DNA of 64,000 nt, from contig NW_020653855.1 in assembly GCF_003589595.1 (NCBI RefSeq), positions 3,884,768 to 3,948,767 on the forward strand. Reading direction: 5' to 3'. The stretch's first letter is position 1; each line of letters begins with the position of its first letter. Source of the DNA: Hyposmocoma kahamanoa. Taxonomy: Eukaryota > Arthropoda > Insecta > Lepidoptera > Cosmopterigidae. The translations under genes and the position numbers were made by a program. Under the pieces are notes generated by a model. The model made no database searches. It was given only the letters and a program-made list of their open reading frames with translations, and was not told the DNA's origin. Shown in pieces: positions 42,331-54,063 of this stretch.

Positions 42331-43229
42331 TAAAAAAATCACCTCACTTACCGTAATTATACACTATTATATATATATACTACAGAATTACCAATTAAAA
42401 TTCCCATACAAAACCACAAATGATACACGCACCGACCATGCAACAAAAAAGTTTAAAAAGCATTTTATTAGATATATAGAATAGAACAGGCAGAGAATTA
42501 AATAATTCGTTTGAAACTTTTATTAATTTTAGCTTCTTTTCAGGATTTTGTATGTTTAGACAAAGTACATCCTATCGAACAGCTAGTTAGCACTTTCTTT
42601 AGACAATATCCTTAGGTGTATTGTAAGACCGTTATTGAACAGCCAATTTTAGTCTACGTAACCTGCTTCTACTTGTGGGACAGTGTCCGTAGCTCCCTAC
42701 GTAGGTGCGTAGTCGTAGAGCACTTCGTAGTACTGCTGTGAATTGTCTAAGTTGCTACGTAAATAAACCTCTACGTTACCTGCAAGTCCACAAATTTTAT
42801 TTGCGGTTCGCCCGACCACGCCCAACACCCTTCTAATGTTATAATTTATGCGTAACTTCATAATTGGGCAAAGTTTCCACGACAAGGTCTCGTATAATAT
42901 AGTTTCTATGTATCATGTAATGGGTATTTAATTAGGTATGCTACTTATAATAATTGAGGCAATTTTATATATACAAAAAAATACAAAATATTTATTCTTT
43001 AACAAAAGATTAGTGGCAAGGATTCCCCTTTAAAGTATATAAATACCTGTTGTTAGGAGACTCCGATCTTCCCAAGTAGACTGTACAAGAATTTTAAAGA
43101 TTTTTACTTTTTATACACAATATTCACTTCAATTCAATAGAAGAAAAATTAAAAATAGGATTATATAATGAAGGTCTATGTATGTGTGTGTCAAAATTAG
43201 TCACATACAGATTACTAGGCACTATTTCA
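42331..43229. other. Non-coding stretch with TACGTAG-rich patch
   Basis: Positions 42650-42790 are rich in TACG and CTACGTA words (for example CTCCCTACGTAGGTGCGTAG). The minus-strand ORF 42697-42885 through it (ends YYEVLYDYAPT) is not recognised. A dinucleotide run lies near 42369. Confidence 0.35.
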
Positions 43230-43472
43230 AACACGCCAGTCCATAACAATTGCTGTGACACTCAGAGCTTTAAATCGCAAAGATCTGAGGGGCACTGCCA
43301 TTGCGCCCATCACTTAGAGACATAAGTTGACAAGCCTCATGTGCCTGTAATTTCACCAGCACCCTTACACTTCACATTTTTGACATTACTGCTTGGCAGC
43401 ACAAATAGGTAAGGTGGCGGTACTTCCCTGGACGAGCTCTTTGACAAGAAGCTGCAGCTCTTCTGCTACTAA
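43230..43472 (-). mobile_element. SINE-A copy 10
   Basis: It keeps the core (CAGAGCTTTAAATCGCAAAG) and the 5' end (CTTCTGCTACTAA). The 3' tail and about 45 bp before it are replaced by other sequence. Confidence 0.85.
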
Positions 43473-43665
43473 TCTATCTCGTATTCATATAATCATTTAT
43501 ATTATAAAAACATTTAGCATTTAAATATCGCTTACATTTTTTCTTAAAAAGATCTACATGCAATTTGCGGATGGATTTCGGGACTCTATACATAGGACAG
43601 GGCACGATTTTTGACATCAATGCGGTTTTACGTGGCAGCATCGACACTTCATCATTATGATAGAT

Positions 43666-44240
43666 AGATAGATAAAACGTTTATTGTCTTGCATCACACA
43701 CACAATATAATAGAGTAAATTGATTAAAAGAGACACACATAAATCAAAATTAAAACGAAAATAAAGCATAAAAACATAATACTAACCTAATCATCAACAG
43801 CTTGTGTGTGCTAAAGCAAGCCAAATAGGTCGTGACTTAGTGCAAAATTTGCTCAAGAGCAAGGCACTGATTTTCAGCCACCACCTGGGAGGGTAGCGCG
43901 TTGCGGTGCATTAAAAACAAAAACATTGTGAGGTGAATGTAGCGTGCATATGTTAGTATCACGTGAGAATTATGTACATTATAATTAATGCATTATCTCT
44001 TTTATTCGTACGTCTATACTTCGGTAACTTTATTGAATAGATTGGGGTTTGTTTTGACAAATAATAGGGATTCTAGAATATACTACGATGGCGACTATAG
44101 TATATTATGTTTTTAAAATAGGGTAAGCAGCTGTCCGTGCGAGAAATACTAAATATAGCTCTTATACACATCTTTTGCGCTTTAAATGCTAAATCCCAAT
44201 CTGTAGAATTACCCCAAAAATTATGAACATTATAGACACT
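43666..44240 (-). pseudogene. LINE ORF2 C-terminus and 3' end (CR1/jockey group)
   Basis: The minus strand encodes FWGNSTDWDLAFKAQKMCIR and AIFSISRTDSCLPYFKNI, then NPNL-like and RRTNKRDNA remnants, stops and frameshifts, and a tail with GACAATAAACG followed by TATC repeats. The family has the same blocks as 55340-55545. It is 5'-truncated at about 44240. Confidence 0.7.
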
Positions 44241-44925
44241 ACGCGTCGATGACCGTTACAAGGTCATCATAATATCACATATAATAATGTAACAATAGAC
44301 TTGCCCTGTTTTTGCCTATTAAAACCTAACATTGTACCAAACAAGTTAATTTAGTAAAAAGGTTCTGAATATTATTCCCCAGCTCCCTTTAAATTGGGGT
44401 TAAGAGAAACGCGAAAAGCGGACTTCACGGAAATACAATTACCTGTAGAGTCAGAACATGGAATTCCATTAACATTTTGCGCTTCTGTATGTAGGTCGAA
44501 TACAATGTACCTAGCATTAATTAAGACTTTTTAATTATTATTAAAAATAAGTGCGCATTTGACTTCCAACTCACCTGATGAAAAGTGACGAAGAAGTGAC
44601 AATGTTGCATGAACACCTTAAAAATGCCTATTCACTCTCACCCTGAAAGGGCTCGAGTTATAATTAAGGGAACAAATCTGCAGGGAATTCCGCTTCATAG
44701 AATCGCTTCGTGTGAATCTTTGGTATATCCATAACATAGGGGTATAACTCCAGCCTACGTCTTATTACTTATTAAAATATTTTTTTGTTTATTTCTTTTA
44801 CTTTAACCAACAGGTTTCGGCGCGAATTTTCCTGCATCGTTAAAGCTAGTACCTATCTACCGACCCGAGAGATAGGGAGTTCCGTGAAGACTACGGGCTT
44901 TCCGGTAAGACCAGGGTACAGCGGA
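44241..44925. other. Non-coding stretch
   Basis: No gene recognised; the right end may belong to the LINE fragment that follows. Confidence 0.35.
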
Positions 44926-45196
44926 CGTCCGGGCAGTGATAATCTGCGTTGTATCGCAATCATCACTGATATAAGCATAGCTGATGATGTCTACTACTCC
45001 GACCATTTTCCTGTTCTCATTGTATGTCAACTTAATAGTGGATATGTTTAAGTCAAATAGAGTTATTTGGGGAGAAAGGAATAGCTGTCAAATAAATAGT
45101 TATCATAACCTATGTAACGAAAAATTACAGTTTATTGATTTTCGACAAGTAGAAATATGCAGTGATGGTCATTGCAACAGCTTGGATAATTATTAG
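44926..45196 (+). pseudogene. LINE endonuclease C-terminus and linker fragment
   Basis: The plus strand reads IADDVYYSDHFPVLIV (the SDH motif that ends APE-type endonuclease domains) and, after a frameshift near 45045, SNRVIWGERNSCQINSYHNL and CSDGHCNSLDNY then stop. It is a short relic; the reverse transcriptase is absent. Confidence 0.6.
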
Positions 45197-45633
45197 ATAA
45201 TTTGTATAGACATTATTTTTATATTACCAAACGCTGCTGAAATGAGTTTTATTAAAATCTTATAAAGCGCATCGGCTGCAACGCGTCGGAAATGTTTGCG
45301 CAGGCGCGTACTGATGACTATTACGCCATCATGCGCAAACAGATCCTGACGATCGTGATAGGAAGATATGATTCCCCCATTACGCGCCATTTCTTTCGGG
45401 TGCTTGTTAGCAAAAGGTGTATGTGAGAAAAATAATTTGCTGACACGCATTAAATATTAGTAGTATTATTTCTGCTCATGTTATTTATCGTTTTATTAAC
45501 GTAGTCATTAAATAAACTTTTACTAACCAATTAATGGAGCGCGTTGTTTGAATTAAGTATAAAATAAAAGTAAAATATATAATCATATTACCTATACGTA
45601 AAGCAATGAAACATTAAAATAACGTCATATTAA
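45197..45633. other. Unidentified stretch with a GC-richer core
   Basis: Positions 45260-45420 are GC-richer. A minus-strand ORF of 85 codons at 45193-45450 is not recognised. Confidence 0.3.
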
Positions 45634-46087
45634 ATAATCTCAGTACAGAGTACTAAAAAAAACCGACCTCAAAAGTAATTGGAATTACGTCTACTTGTTA
45701 AGTTTTATTGAAATATCCCCTAGTTCGCCACTATAAAGGACTTGACACTGGAGATAATAATAATCGGTTCTCACTACTCAAAGTATATTGAGAGAAAAAT
45801 GCCATGAACTGGAGAAATAGCAAAATCAACCATTAAAGTAATTGCTCCTAAATTAAAGTTAGGCGCTATTTATAAAAATGAATCTTCAAGCGTGAACAAC
45901 GACCCTTAGAAGTGGATGATTTCCTTCAAAATGAAATGGAACCATTATGGAAGTACCCCCTTTCCAACAAAAAAAGAATCATGAAAATCGGTTCACAAAT
46001 ACCGGAGTTATCGTGTAACATACAAACAAAAAAAAGAACATACAGACGAATTGAGAACCTACTCCTTTTTTGAATTCGGTTAAAAAT
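45634..46087 (+). repeat. Family D, best copy (about 450 bp)
   Basis: It begins AATCTCAGTACAGAGTACTA, then ACCGACCTCAAAAG; it ends CCTTTTTTGAATTCGGTTAA. The inner ends form a weak inverted repeat (ACCGACCTCAAAA against ACCGAATTCAAAA). There is no coding. It could be a MITE or a non-autonomous element of unknown class. Confidence 0.75.
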
Positions 46088-46179
46088 AAACAGTATTTCA
46101 TTTACTGACTTCATTTTAGATGAACACGAAACACATATAAATATGATAATAATTTTGCTACGAGGCATACAGCTATATA

Positions 46180-46530
46180 ATAATCTCAGTACAGAGTACT
46201 AAAAAGGCGACCTTGAAGGTTCGTGGAATTACATCTATTTGCAAGTTTTATTGAAATCCCGGAAACCCGGATTCATCTCCTAGTTCGCCACTACACGGAA
46301 CTTGACACAGGGAATAATAAAAATCGGTTCTCACTACTCAAAGTATATTGAGAGAGACAAACGCCTTGAATTGGAGAATAGCAAAATCAACCATTAAAAT
46401 AATTGCTCTTTATAAAAAATTTTGGCGCTATTTACAAAAATGAATCTTCCTGCGTGAACAGCCACCCTTAGAGGTGGATGATTTTCTTCAAAAATAAATG
46501 GGACGATGGGAAGTCGGTTACAAATACTTA
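46180..46530 (+). repeat. Family D, second tandem copy
   Basis: It starts AATAATCTCAGTACAGAGTA 93 bp after the previous copy and follows it closely (GGTTCTCACTACTCAAAGTA). The right part is deleted to GAAGTCGGTTACAAATACT. Confidence 0.75.
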
Positions 46531-46856
46531 AATATATCTTTCATTTTTATGTGATCTGACTGAATCATTAGATCCATTCATACTATTTTATTTTTATTGG
46601 AATTACACATAGATACGTTGGCAGTTTTATTGAAATCGGTTAACGGAAAGTAGATAAAATTCAATAAAACAGATTTATACCCATATTATATTTTCTCAAA
46701 TTTGAATGGGATCTCAAATGATACCTCATTTGTGATCCCATTAAAAGGGGGTACCCCGCCTTTCTAACAAAAGAATAAACATCGAAATTAGTTCACAAAT
46801 GTCCGACATTTGTGAACCATGTAATCGCATATCATACGCTCAAAAAAGTAGCAGTA
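46531..46856 (+). repeat. Diverged D-related segment
   Basis: TTTTATTGAAATCGGTTAAC, TCTCAAATTTGAATGGGATC and TTCACAAATGTCCGACATTT resemble D blocks, with a local duplication of AAATGATACCTCATTTGTGA. Confidence 0.45.
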
Positions 46857-47118
46857 GAGCTTCTTGCGAAAGAGTTCGTCCAGGGTAGTACTGTCTTACC
46901 TGTTTCTACCGCCAAGCAGTAATGTCAGCATTACTGTATTCCGGTTTTGAAGGGTAAGAGTGCTGGTGAAATTACAGGTAAATGGGACATGTAGCAGTGC
47001 CCCTCAGATCTTTGCGATTTAAAGCTCTGAGTGGCATTGCAACTGTTATGGACAGGCGTGTATCTTGCCATCAGGCGCACGACTTGTTCGTCCCGTCACT
47101 AGATATTATAAAAAAAAT
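46857..47118 (+). mobile_element. SINE-A copy 11 (full length)
   Basis: Complete from GTAGCAGTAGAGCTTCTTGC to TATTATAAAAAAAATAC; about 30 bp of the core (after GGGACATGTAG) is missing. Confidence 0.9.
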
Positions 47119-47469
47119 ACAGTCAAATTGAAACCTCCTTCTTTTTTGAAGTCGGCTATTAAAAGTGTCAAGACATTGTTCCAGACAGGAAAAAAATTTT
47201 TCTCGATTCACACCTTTAGGCAGTGCGTTTTTGTTTTGTATACTTCCATTTTATGGCCCCACCATTACAATGTTACTTGTATGTTAATGCGTCAACATGG
47301 CGGGGTGTCGAGGTAAAATGTTGTACCTAGCTGACAAAACTAATTTTATTGAGTACTGTAGCAATTTAATCTGAATTTCACCATGAGCTTTTCAGTGACG
47401 GAAAATATCGTTTTGAAACCTGCACGTTGAAGAAGGTTCACAACTCTCGGAAAACGTGTGAACCGCAAC

Positions 47470-47611
47470 TCGCTAATGCGGCAATGGCCTAATGGCCAGG
47501 GCGGCAGGCTATGGCCTAATGGCCAGGGCGGCAGGCTATGGCCTAAACCTTCGCCTGAGAAGAGACCCGTGCCCGGCAGTGGGACGTATGAATGAGTTGA
47601 AGATGATGATA
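47470..47611 (+). repeat. RTE-like 3' end with a 27-bp tandem duplication
   Basis: The unit ATGGCCTAATGGCCAGGGCG plus GCAGGCT is repeated twice at 47484-47537. Downstream GCCCGGCAGTGGGACGTATG and AAGATGATGAT form the family tail also found at 24125-24225. Confidence 0.65.
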
Positions 47612-47631
47612 ACTGCTATATATATAGCAGT

Positions 47632-48825
47632 GGGGCGCACTACAAGTTTCCAGAATGAATAAGAAAAAATGGTCAGAAATGAATTTATTATTTCTCAAAA
47701 CATTCTCCGTTAGCGTTCATGCAATTTTTCATATGAATGAATTTTGAAAACATTTATGCCACTCCTCCGTGACAATATCTAAAACATATTCTTTATAGTC
47801 TTCGACAGCCTCTTCAGGTGGTGTCATTCACCGCGTAACTGGTTCTTAATTTTTGGAATTATATAAAATTCACAATGTGGCAGGTCGGGACTGTACGCGG
47901 GATGGCTCATAAGGTCAACGTTGTTTACCTTCAAAAATTCATTTGTCTGTCTGGCCGTGTGAGAACTGGCATTATCGTGGTTCAAGTTGATATGGCGTTT
48001 ACGGTTATTTATACGGAGTTTGTCAATAACTTCCGGCAAACAAATGGTTGTGTACCAATCACTATTCACGGTACAACGATTCTCCAAACCAACAGTAGCC
48101 ACGTGTCCAGTTTTATTAAAAAAAGAAGCAATCATCAGCTTAGAGGCACATTGCACGCGCGCCACTTTCGTTGGTTTCGGCTCATCTCGAAAGACCCATA
48201 CGCTCGATGGCTGCTTTTTTTTTGATCGTAACTATAAATCCATGTTGGCATTGCACCAAGTGAAGCGATACGTTTTTTGAGCCTCAGTCAAATTGTGTGG
48301 GATCCACCGAGAGCACAGCTTTTTCACACCCAAATATTTGTGTAGTATTGATTGTATTTGACTCATGCCTATGCCTAAAGATGCCCGAATCTCATATTAT
48401 GTCACATTTTGATAATATGGCGCACAGAATCGATGTTTTTGTTGTTTACAGCAGTAGACGGGCGACCATCACGAAATTCGTCACTGAGATTCATGCGACT
48501 GCGTTTGAATTCTGCAAACCAGCTATAAATAGTTGTCTTGTATGGTGCTTCATCGCCAAATGCAGTTTGAAGCCGAGGGAAGCTCCGCTGAGCTGTTCAA
48601 TTACTCTTAAAGTCGTAGAAAATGATACTACGAAAATTTTCACGAGTTAAATCCATGGTGATGTAGACAACCAATTTCTAAAATGACGCCACAATGTAAA
48701 AACAAGTAACAGTCAAATGAAACAAACTGTATTCTACAGCCAAAGAGTTTGATTTTGAAATGTTGTAATTACTTTTTAAATATTGTTTGTGTAAGTGGCC
48801 AGTTCCGGAAACTTATAGTGCGCCC
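47632..48825 (-). mobile_element. mariner transposon relic
   Basis: Inverted ends are GGGGCGCACTACAAGTTTCC at the left and, on the complement of the right end, GGGCGCACTATAAGTTTCCG. TA follows the right end at 48826. The length of about 1.2 kb is normal for mariner. A perfect 20-bp palindrome (ACTGCTATATATATAGCAGT, 47612-47631) abuts the left end. Confidence 0.88.
47680..48656 (-). pseudogene. mariner transposase, broken
   Basis: Read from 48656 downward, the N-terminal helix-turn-helix region is recognisable (LTRENFRSIIFYDFK, SDEFRDGRPSTAV), then SRWIPHNLTEAQKTYR. Several in-frame stops and frameshifts follow. The first catalytic Asp region is lost. The last 113 codons are open (47824-48165) and contain LNHDNASSHTA and HPAYSPDLPHCEFYIIP. 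The spacing between the second Asp and the third acidic position is exactly 34 residues, as in mariner DD34D enzymes, but the third residue is Glu, not Asp. No active protein is expected. Confidence 0.9.
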
Positions 48826-49016
48826 TATGTACAAGCCATTGCAATAAATGTTGTTGTCAGAGGTAGCTTGGTAACACGTGTGGCTTCTATGTGGGAAGGT
48901 CCAGGTTACTCTTCCTTGATGCTCATTTAGCAGAAAAGACTCGTGCTTAGTAGCGGAATATATATCGATTGCTGTTGATGATTATCTTCTTAACTGTTGT
49001 ATACTTCTTCTTCTTT

Positions 49017-49215
49017 TAGTAGCAGTGGAGATCCTTGTGAAAGAGTTCGTCTAGGGAAATACTGCTACCTTACCTACTTCTGCCGAAAAGCAGTAATGTT
49101 AGCATTACTGTGTTCCGGTTTTGAAGGATGCTGGTGAAATTGCAGGCACATGGGACTTGTCAACTTATGTCTCAGGGTGACAGTGCTCCTCAGATCTTTG
49201 CGATTTAAAGCTCTT
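49017..49215 (+). mobile_element. SINE-A copy 12 (3' truncated)
   Basis: From TTAGTAGCAGTGGAGATCCT to GCGATTTAAAGCTCTT, where it is cut; 22 bp later a D repeat begins. Confidence 0.85.
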
Positions 49216-49236
49216 GGTCTTTGAAAACTCCGCTTG

Positions 49237-49470
49237 AAATCCTGTAATCTCAGTACAGAGTACTAAAAAATCCGACCTCAAAAGTCATTAATCCCCTAGT
49301 TTGTCACCCTTAGCGGTGGAATATTTTCTTCAAATTTAAATGGAACCACTACTAAGGTACCCTCATTCCAACAAAAAAAAGGTTCACAAAGTTATCGCGT
49401 AACATACATACAAAAAAAACATATTGTCGAATTGAGAACCTCCTCCTTTTTTGAAGTCGATTAAAAATAA
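49237..49470 (+). repeat. Family D copy with internal deletion
   Basis: It starts AATCTCAGTACAGAGTACTA and ends CCTTTTTTGAAGTCGATTAA; about 220 bp of the middle is missing. Confidence 0.75.
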
Positions 49471-49738
49471 TACAGCTCCAACGGTTCATAAGTACTCAGA
49501 CCTTACTTAGCAATTCCACCCACATTCCGTCAATTTCTTTTAATATATGATTGACCTCGGCTTTGCCTTTTTGATTTTATACCTTTTTTCCATTCCGTAT
49601 AATCAAATAAGTAGCGGTTTTAAGGATGCCTAGGTAGACGGACCTAGGTGAGGGATACTACTAGATGTTTCTAGCTGTTTACACTGGGTCGACTGCTGTC
49701 TTCGACAGAGGACTCTAAAACTGAACTTCGACTCACGC
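49471..49738. other. Non-coding stretch
   Basis: Nothing recognised. Confidence 0.35.
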
Positions 49739-49739
49739 G

Positions 49740-49869
49740 ACTCCGACATGTTACATCGACATGATTTTACTCAGACATTACATTACTCCGACAATATGTT
49801 ACTTCGACATTATTTTACTCAGACACTACGCTACTCCGATAACATGTTACATCGACATGATTTTACTTT
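49740..49869 (+). repeat. Minisatellite, 45-48 bp unit, about 2.8 copies
   Basis: Each unit starts ACTCCGACA or ACTCCGATA, includes ATGTTACATCGACAT or a close variant, and ends with TTTTACTCAGACA. A shorter internal period of GACAT plus TTAC is visible inside the units. Confidence 0.85.
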
Positions 49870-49994
49870 TGTTGCACTTTATAATTGCTTGAAACGACCA
49901 ACAAACTGATAGCCGGGGAATACCTGCCCCCCGTACGTGCATCGTAGTGAACAACGCGTTGAAACTTGTTTGGTTGACCTTCGCTTTCCACAGG

Positions 49995-50450
49995 CGACCG
50001 AGTCGCCAGGCATGTGTTAGTTTTTAAACCTGAAAGGGTTGTAACCCTAACTAGCCGTGACCAGGTTCACGGCAATGAAACAGGAAACTTCCGGTCCACA
50101 AAATTTATTAAAAGAAGTAAAATAAAACGAAATATAACGATACGTAATCTTAGATACATGAAGGTTGTAGACTGTTATAGATTATTACACATGATTTAGC
50201 TTATTTAATGACGATTATAAACGTAGTAAAGAACTAAAATTAGCGATTATAATCGATGGAATTTGAAACAGCTCCGATTGTTGTGGCGGTCGAGACACAA
50301 AATGAGAAAGCGAAGGAAGATGGAAAAATTCAAATTTAAAATTTAAATACACGTAAAATAAAAAAATGATAGTATACAAGCGGAGAGAGGCGATACAAAA
50401 AGGTGAGATGACGGTCTAAGGAGGTCACACCGTCACAAACCTAGTCGACT
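49995..50450 (-). repeat. LTR-like repeat L, copy 2
   Basis: The minus strand starts TGTGACGGTGTGACCTCCTT, contains GTGGACCGGAAGTTTCCTG and ends CACGGCTAGTTAGGGTTACA, as in 27668-28030. Downstream TGGCGACTCGGTCGCC could mark a primer-binding site. No gag or pol was recognised. Confidence 0.45.
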
Positions 50451-50705
50451 TCAGTGGCGAATTATAGTCGTTAAATGACTCCGTGATTACATTAACTAGC
50501 TTTGGCGGGCAAACGAACCCGACGTACTGGCCTAGTGTATCGGCGCGATATCAGCGATGACTTTTCCATATCATCCAAAAGTGATCCGGGGCCGGACCTT
50601 CGAGAAGCGAATGCGAACCTGGACGATACCCACGCGGTATTCGCGGCGGGACAGAAGTGTGATGGTCCGATGTGACACCAAAAGCAGCCACGTTGTTTTT
50701 TTTAT
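50451..50705. other. Unidentified GC-richer stretch
   Basis: Words such as GATCCGGGGCCGGACC occur, with no ORF that I recognise. It may belong to the LTR-like element next to it. Confidence 0.25.
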
Positions 50706-50710
50706 ATACA

Positions 50711-50930
50711 GATTTTAAAGAAAGTGCAATATCGCTGTCGTATAGTGATCAAGAAGAACTTCTGCTTTTATTGGCGTTACGGTAGCAATTCAAAAGAAAC
50801 TGGGAGAAGTTTTTCGGTCGAATTCAGGTGCGTAAGTACTCGAACGTTACTAAAATTGCCAGGCCCACAACGCTCCCGCTACCGCCTCTGTGTACCGCCA
50901 CCGTCTCTTTGAGCATTACCTTATATTTCT
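50711..50930 (+). pseudogene. Possible Harbinger-type transposase N-terminus, decayed
   Basis: One frame reads FKESAISLSYSDQEELLLLL, then ALR, a TAG stop and QFKRNWEKFFGRIQVRKYSN. An acidic lead, a Leu run and basic residues resemble the start of PIF/Harbinger transposases. Another frame is open throughout the block and has splice-like ends (ATATACAG before, CAG-GTGCGTAAGT inside), so a host exon is an alternative. Neither is secure. Confidence 0.25.
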
Positions 50931-51844
50931 CAGATAAAACGAGTAAACGGTATTGAAATAGATTTATTTGGCCTCGTTTTCCTTGGTCTATATTAAGACA
51001 ATCATCTCAAGGCCATCCATATTAAGACTCTGCTTAGGTGAACTGTCTTTGGTAATGAATATCACTTGAGTGCACATCGACAATTGCTCAATAATTACGC
51101 ATAATTCGAGAGATGCCATTATTTCTGTTTAACATTTTATTACCGGGAGAAATTTATTATCTGACGATCTGGAGCCGTAGCTTAGATCCTTTCGGTTGCG
51201 CCGAAATGGTATTTTGATTTCACCTCGCTTTCGCGACCCTTTGTATAATATATTTGAATGGTTGGATTAGATCAATTATAGCTCCGCAGTTCCATCCCTT
51301 TCCCGCACATACATTACTCGCACGCAAATGCCAGATAACGTCACTTAACTGGTGACACCTAACGACAGAAGAAAGAAAACACTCGCAACCGCCTCCGTTA
51401 ATTTATTGTAAAAAAATCATAGTGAAACCATACTAAACTGAAAACTATAGTATAGTTTTGGTGAACTTGTAACATCACCAATCGCTCCCTGGGCGACGCA
51501 AGAAGCCGATATCGTTCAACACACCGGCAAAACGGCCACGCGGTTGGTTTCTAAAGATATTGTGCTCCCAGCTTACCTAATTTTTGGTTTCAATGAACCA
51601 CACTTATTTATTCATATACAGTTCACAAATCGGAAGAAGGCATCGTTTGCATTCGTCGTTGGCCGATTTGGGCTATCTGTAACTATATCGCACCACCATT
51701 TACTAAGCCCTAATCAATCAAGAGCTAATTCTTAATCACTTAAGATAATATCATCCAAAATGTCGATGATTGTAGTCTACTAAGACAGGAGAGCTTGAAA
51801 TCTGAGTGAAATATCAACCGATACGTGTTTATTTTGGACATAAC
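50931..51844. other. Long non-coding stretch
   Basis: No repeat or gene recognised. Confidence 0.35.
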
Positions 51845-51990
51845 AAATCCATAGAAGATCGAGTTCTTGAATTTTCAGGATTGCTACGCATCGGAAATCA
51901 AACCACTTTCTCGGATCTAAATTTTTTCAAACAAACCAACATTCGGGTTATTTGCAAGTCCCGAGTCAATCGTGATCATGAGACCAAGCA
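51845..51990 (-). repeat. Repeat J, diverged copy
   Basis: CGGATCTAAATTTTTTCAAA then CAAACCAACATTCGGG keeps the J order on the minus strand. Confidence 0.45.
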
Positions 51991-52329
51991 CTTATTATAG
52001 TATATCTCGTCGTTATACCTATTCGCTACAACGCATAACGACGCTATAACGTATAGCATATAGGTATTTGGCACGCCTACGCACCATCACGTGCCTCCGA
52101 GTACACGGTCGTACACAGACTGATCCCCTCTACACCCGTGACGTGACACTACATCATGTGACGTGTGCATTTGATACAAATCATATCCAATCCACGTACA
52201 CTACACTTACAAAAGCAACAACATAAACAATACTTTAGACATCTTTAGTTACTCAGTGGTTAAATATGAGCGATTGATTGGGGATCCCGGGTTTGTTTAC
52301 CAGTATAATTTCGATACTCTAGCACTCAT

Positions 52330-52451
52330 AGGGTCGTATTCTAGAACTCTACTCATACTCAAGTCCCTGCCATTAGGGTCGTATTTCCAGTGCTTGAAAT
52401 CATACTCAGATCCTGACTTGAGCATTGAGTAGAGTTCTGGAATACGACCCT
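52330..52451. mobile_element. Small foldback element, 36-bp ends
   Basis: Left 52330-52365 (AGGGTCGTATTCTAGAACTC and on) pairs with 52415-52451 with a few differences. The interior repeats AGGGTCGTATTTCCAG, so a third partial copy of the end motif is present. It is probably a MITE. Confidence 0.75.
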
Positions 52452-53570
52452 TGGACGTGCATGGATTTTTTAAGTTACAGACCAAAGCCGCAAGTAAGTT
52501 AATTTTAAATCATCTCAGTAGTGTTGGTAGAATTACATTTTGTAGGTTTGGTATTCTAAAAATTAGATGTAGTCACCTTATCAGTCGCTAGTCATCAAGT
52601 TACTATTCAACAGTAGTTTCATTTTTTTTGGTATTCTGTTCTTCAATAGCGAGTCTACATGGCACATCTATGGCGTAGTTTGCTAATTATTTAACGTTTC
52701 TCACGATAGCGTCATGATGGCTTTAATAGGAAGACTAAATTGTTGATTATACAAAATAAAAATTACGATATGCGTAGTTTCCACGGTACTTTTAGAAAGG
52801 CAACAATCACTCGTTAATGATTGAACGCATGCCATCACAGCCATTCCACTGACATTGTATTGAGACTCAACTGCCATTGCAACTAGATTTTAGCAGAATA
52901 ACAAATATGGTCAAAACTTGACAACCAGTTCGATTAGCCGGGGTGCATCCAAAAACCAATATTAATGACACCGCGCTTCAGTCAAACCTACACTACTGAG
53001 AGTTCAGTATAGTTTGGAAGGATCGAAAACAGTAAATTGACCTCGAGGAATAACCTACGAAATCTGTAGGAGAGGACGCTAGTTAATTCCGGACACGTAA
53101 ATTTTCCTATAACTTAATAGCGTATCCATGTTATATCAAGTTATCACTTTACCGTAACTGACAAAGGATTACGACTAGGGTGACAAATTATTACAAAACT
53201 GGACCGGATTTAGAGGATAAATGGGGCAATATATTAAAGGTCAACAATTTACATCAAAAGCAGTATTAATAGTTTGAAGAGTCCCTTTCTAAATCTACCA
53301 AAAACTCTAAAATGCGTTTCATATAATGTTCGACGATATATTTATGTGATAAAATGGACGGTTGAAAGGTAAATGGGGCTAAGTGATACTTAATTTGTTA
53401 GATTAGAAGGTCATGAATAAATTTCGTAAAAAAAAGGTGAACTAGATCGAATGGTAGGTGACGTAGCTTTTAATATAATATTCAAACATTTAACTATTTA
53501 TCTTCAACCTAAGTGCCACTTAGTCTCTTTTGGATTTCTTTAATTATATAACGTACAAACTAGATCATTT
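52452..53570. other. Long non-coding stretch
   Basis: No gene. TAAATGGGGC occurs twice (53219 and 53372) but no longer repeat unit was made out. Confidence 0.35.
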
Positions 53571-53822
53571 AGTAGCAGTAGAGTTCCTTATGAAATAGTT
53601 CATCCATGGCAGTACTGCCACCTTACCTATTTCTGTCGCCAAGCAATAATGTCAATATTACTGTGTTCCGGTTTTGAAGGTGCTGGTGAATTACAGGGAC
53701 ATTGGACTTGTCAACTTATGCATCTGACGGGCGCAGTGGCAGTGCCCCTCACATCTTTGCGATTTAAAGCTCTGAGTGGCACTGCAAATGTAATAAGCGT
53801 GTAGCTTACCGTCAGGCGCACA
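53571..53822 (+). mobile_element. SINE-A copy 13 (near full length)
   Basis: From AGTAGCAGTAGAGTTCCTTA to GCTTACCGTCAGGCGCA; the 3' tail is replaced by unrelated sequence. Confidence 0.88.
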
Positions 53823-54063
53823 ATACTGTACTATCTCGGAAATTCCCGCGTATACCGAGTCGTAATCACATAAACATGACATAAAGTTCATAATTCTATG
53901 TATACGTTGGTATAACAGGCCTTGTATTTATTTATAATTATTATTTGTCAATTCGTGAAAGTAGCACACGCGTGAATTAGATTAGAAGCGAAATTATAAT
54001 TCAAACAAGTTATGTAACGCAATAACTTTGGCAACATTAGTTAGAACAGTTCCGAAATTTACC

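Noticed and set aside
47875..48280. Plus-strand ORFs of 97-116 codons
   Set aside because: They are antisense to the mariner transposase remnant.
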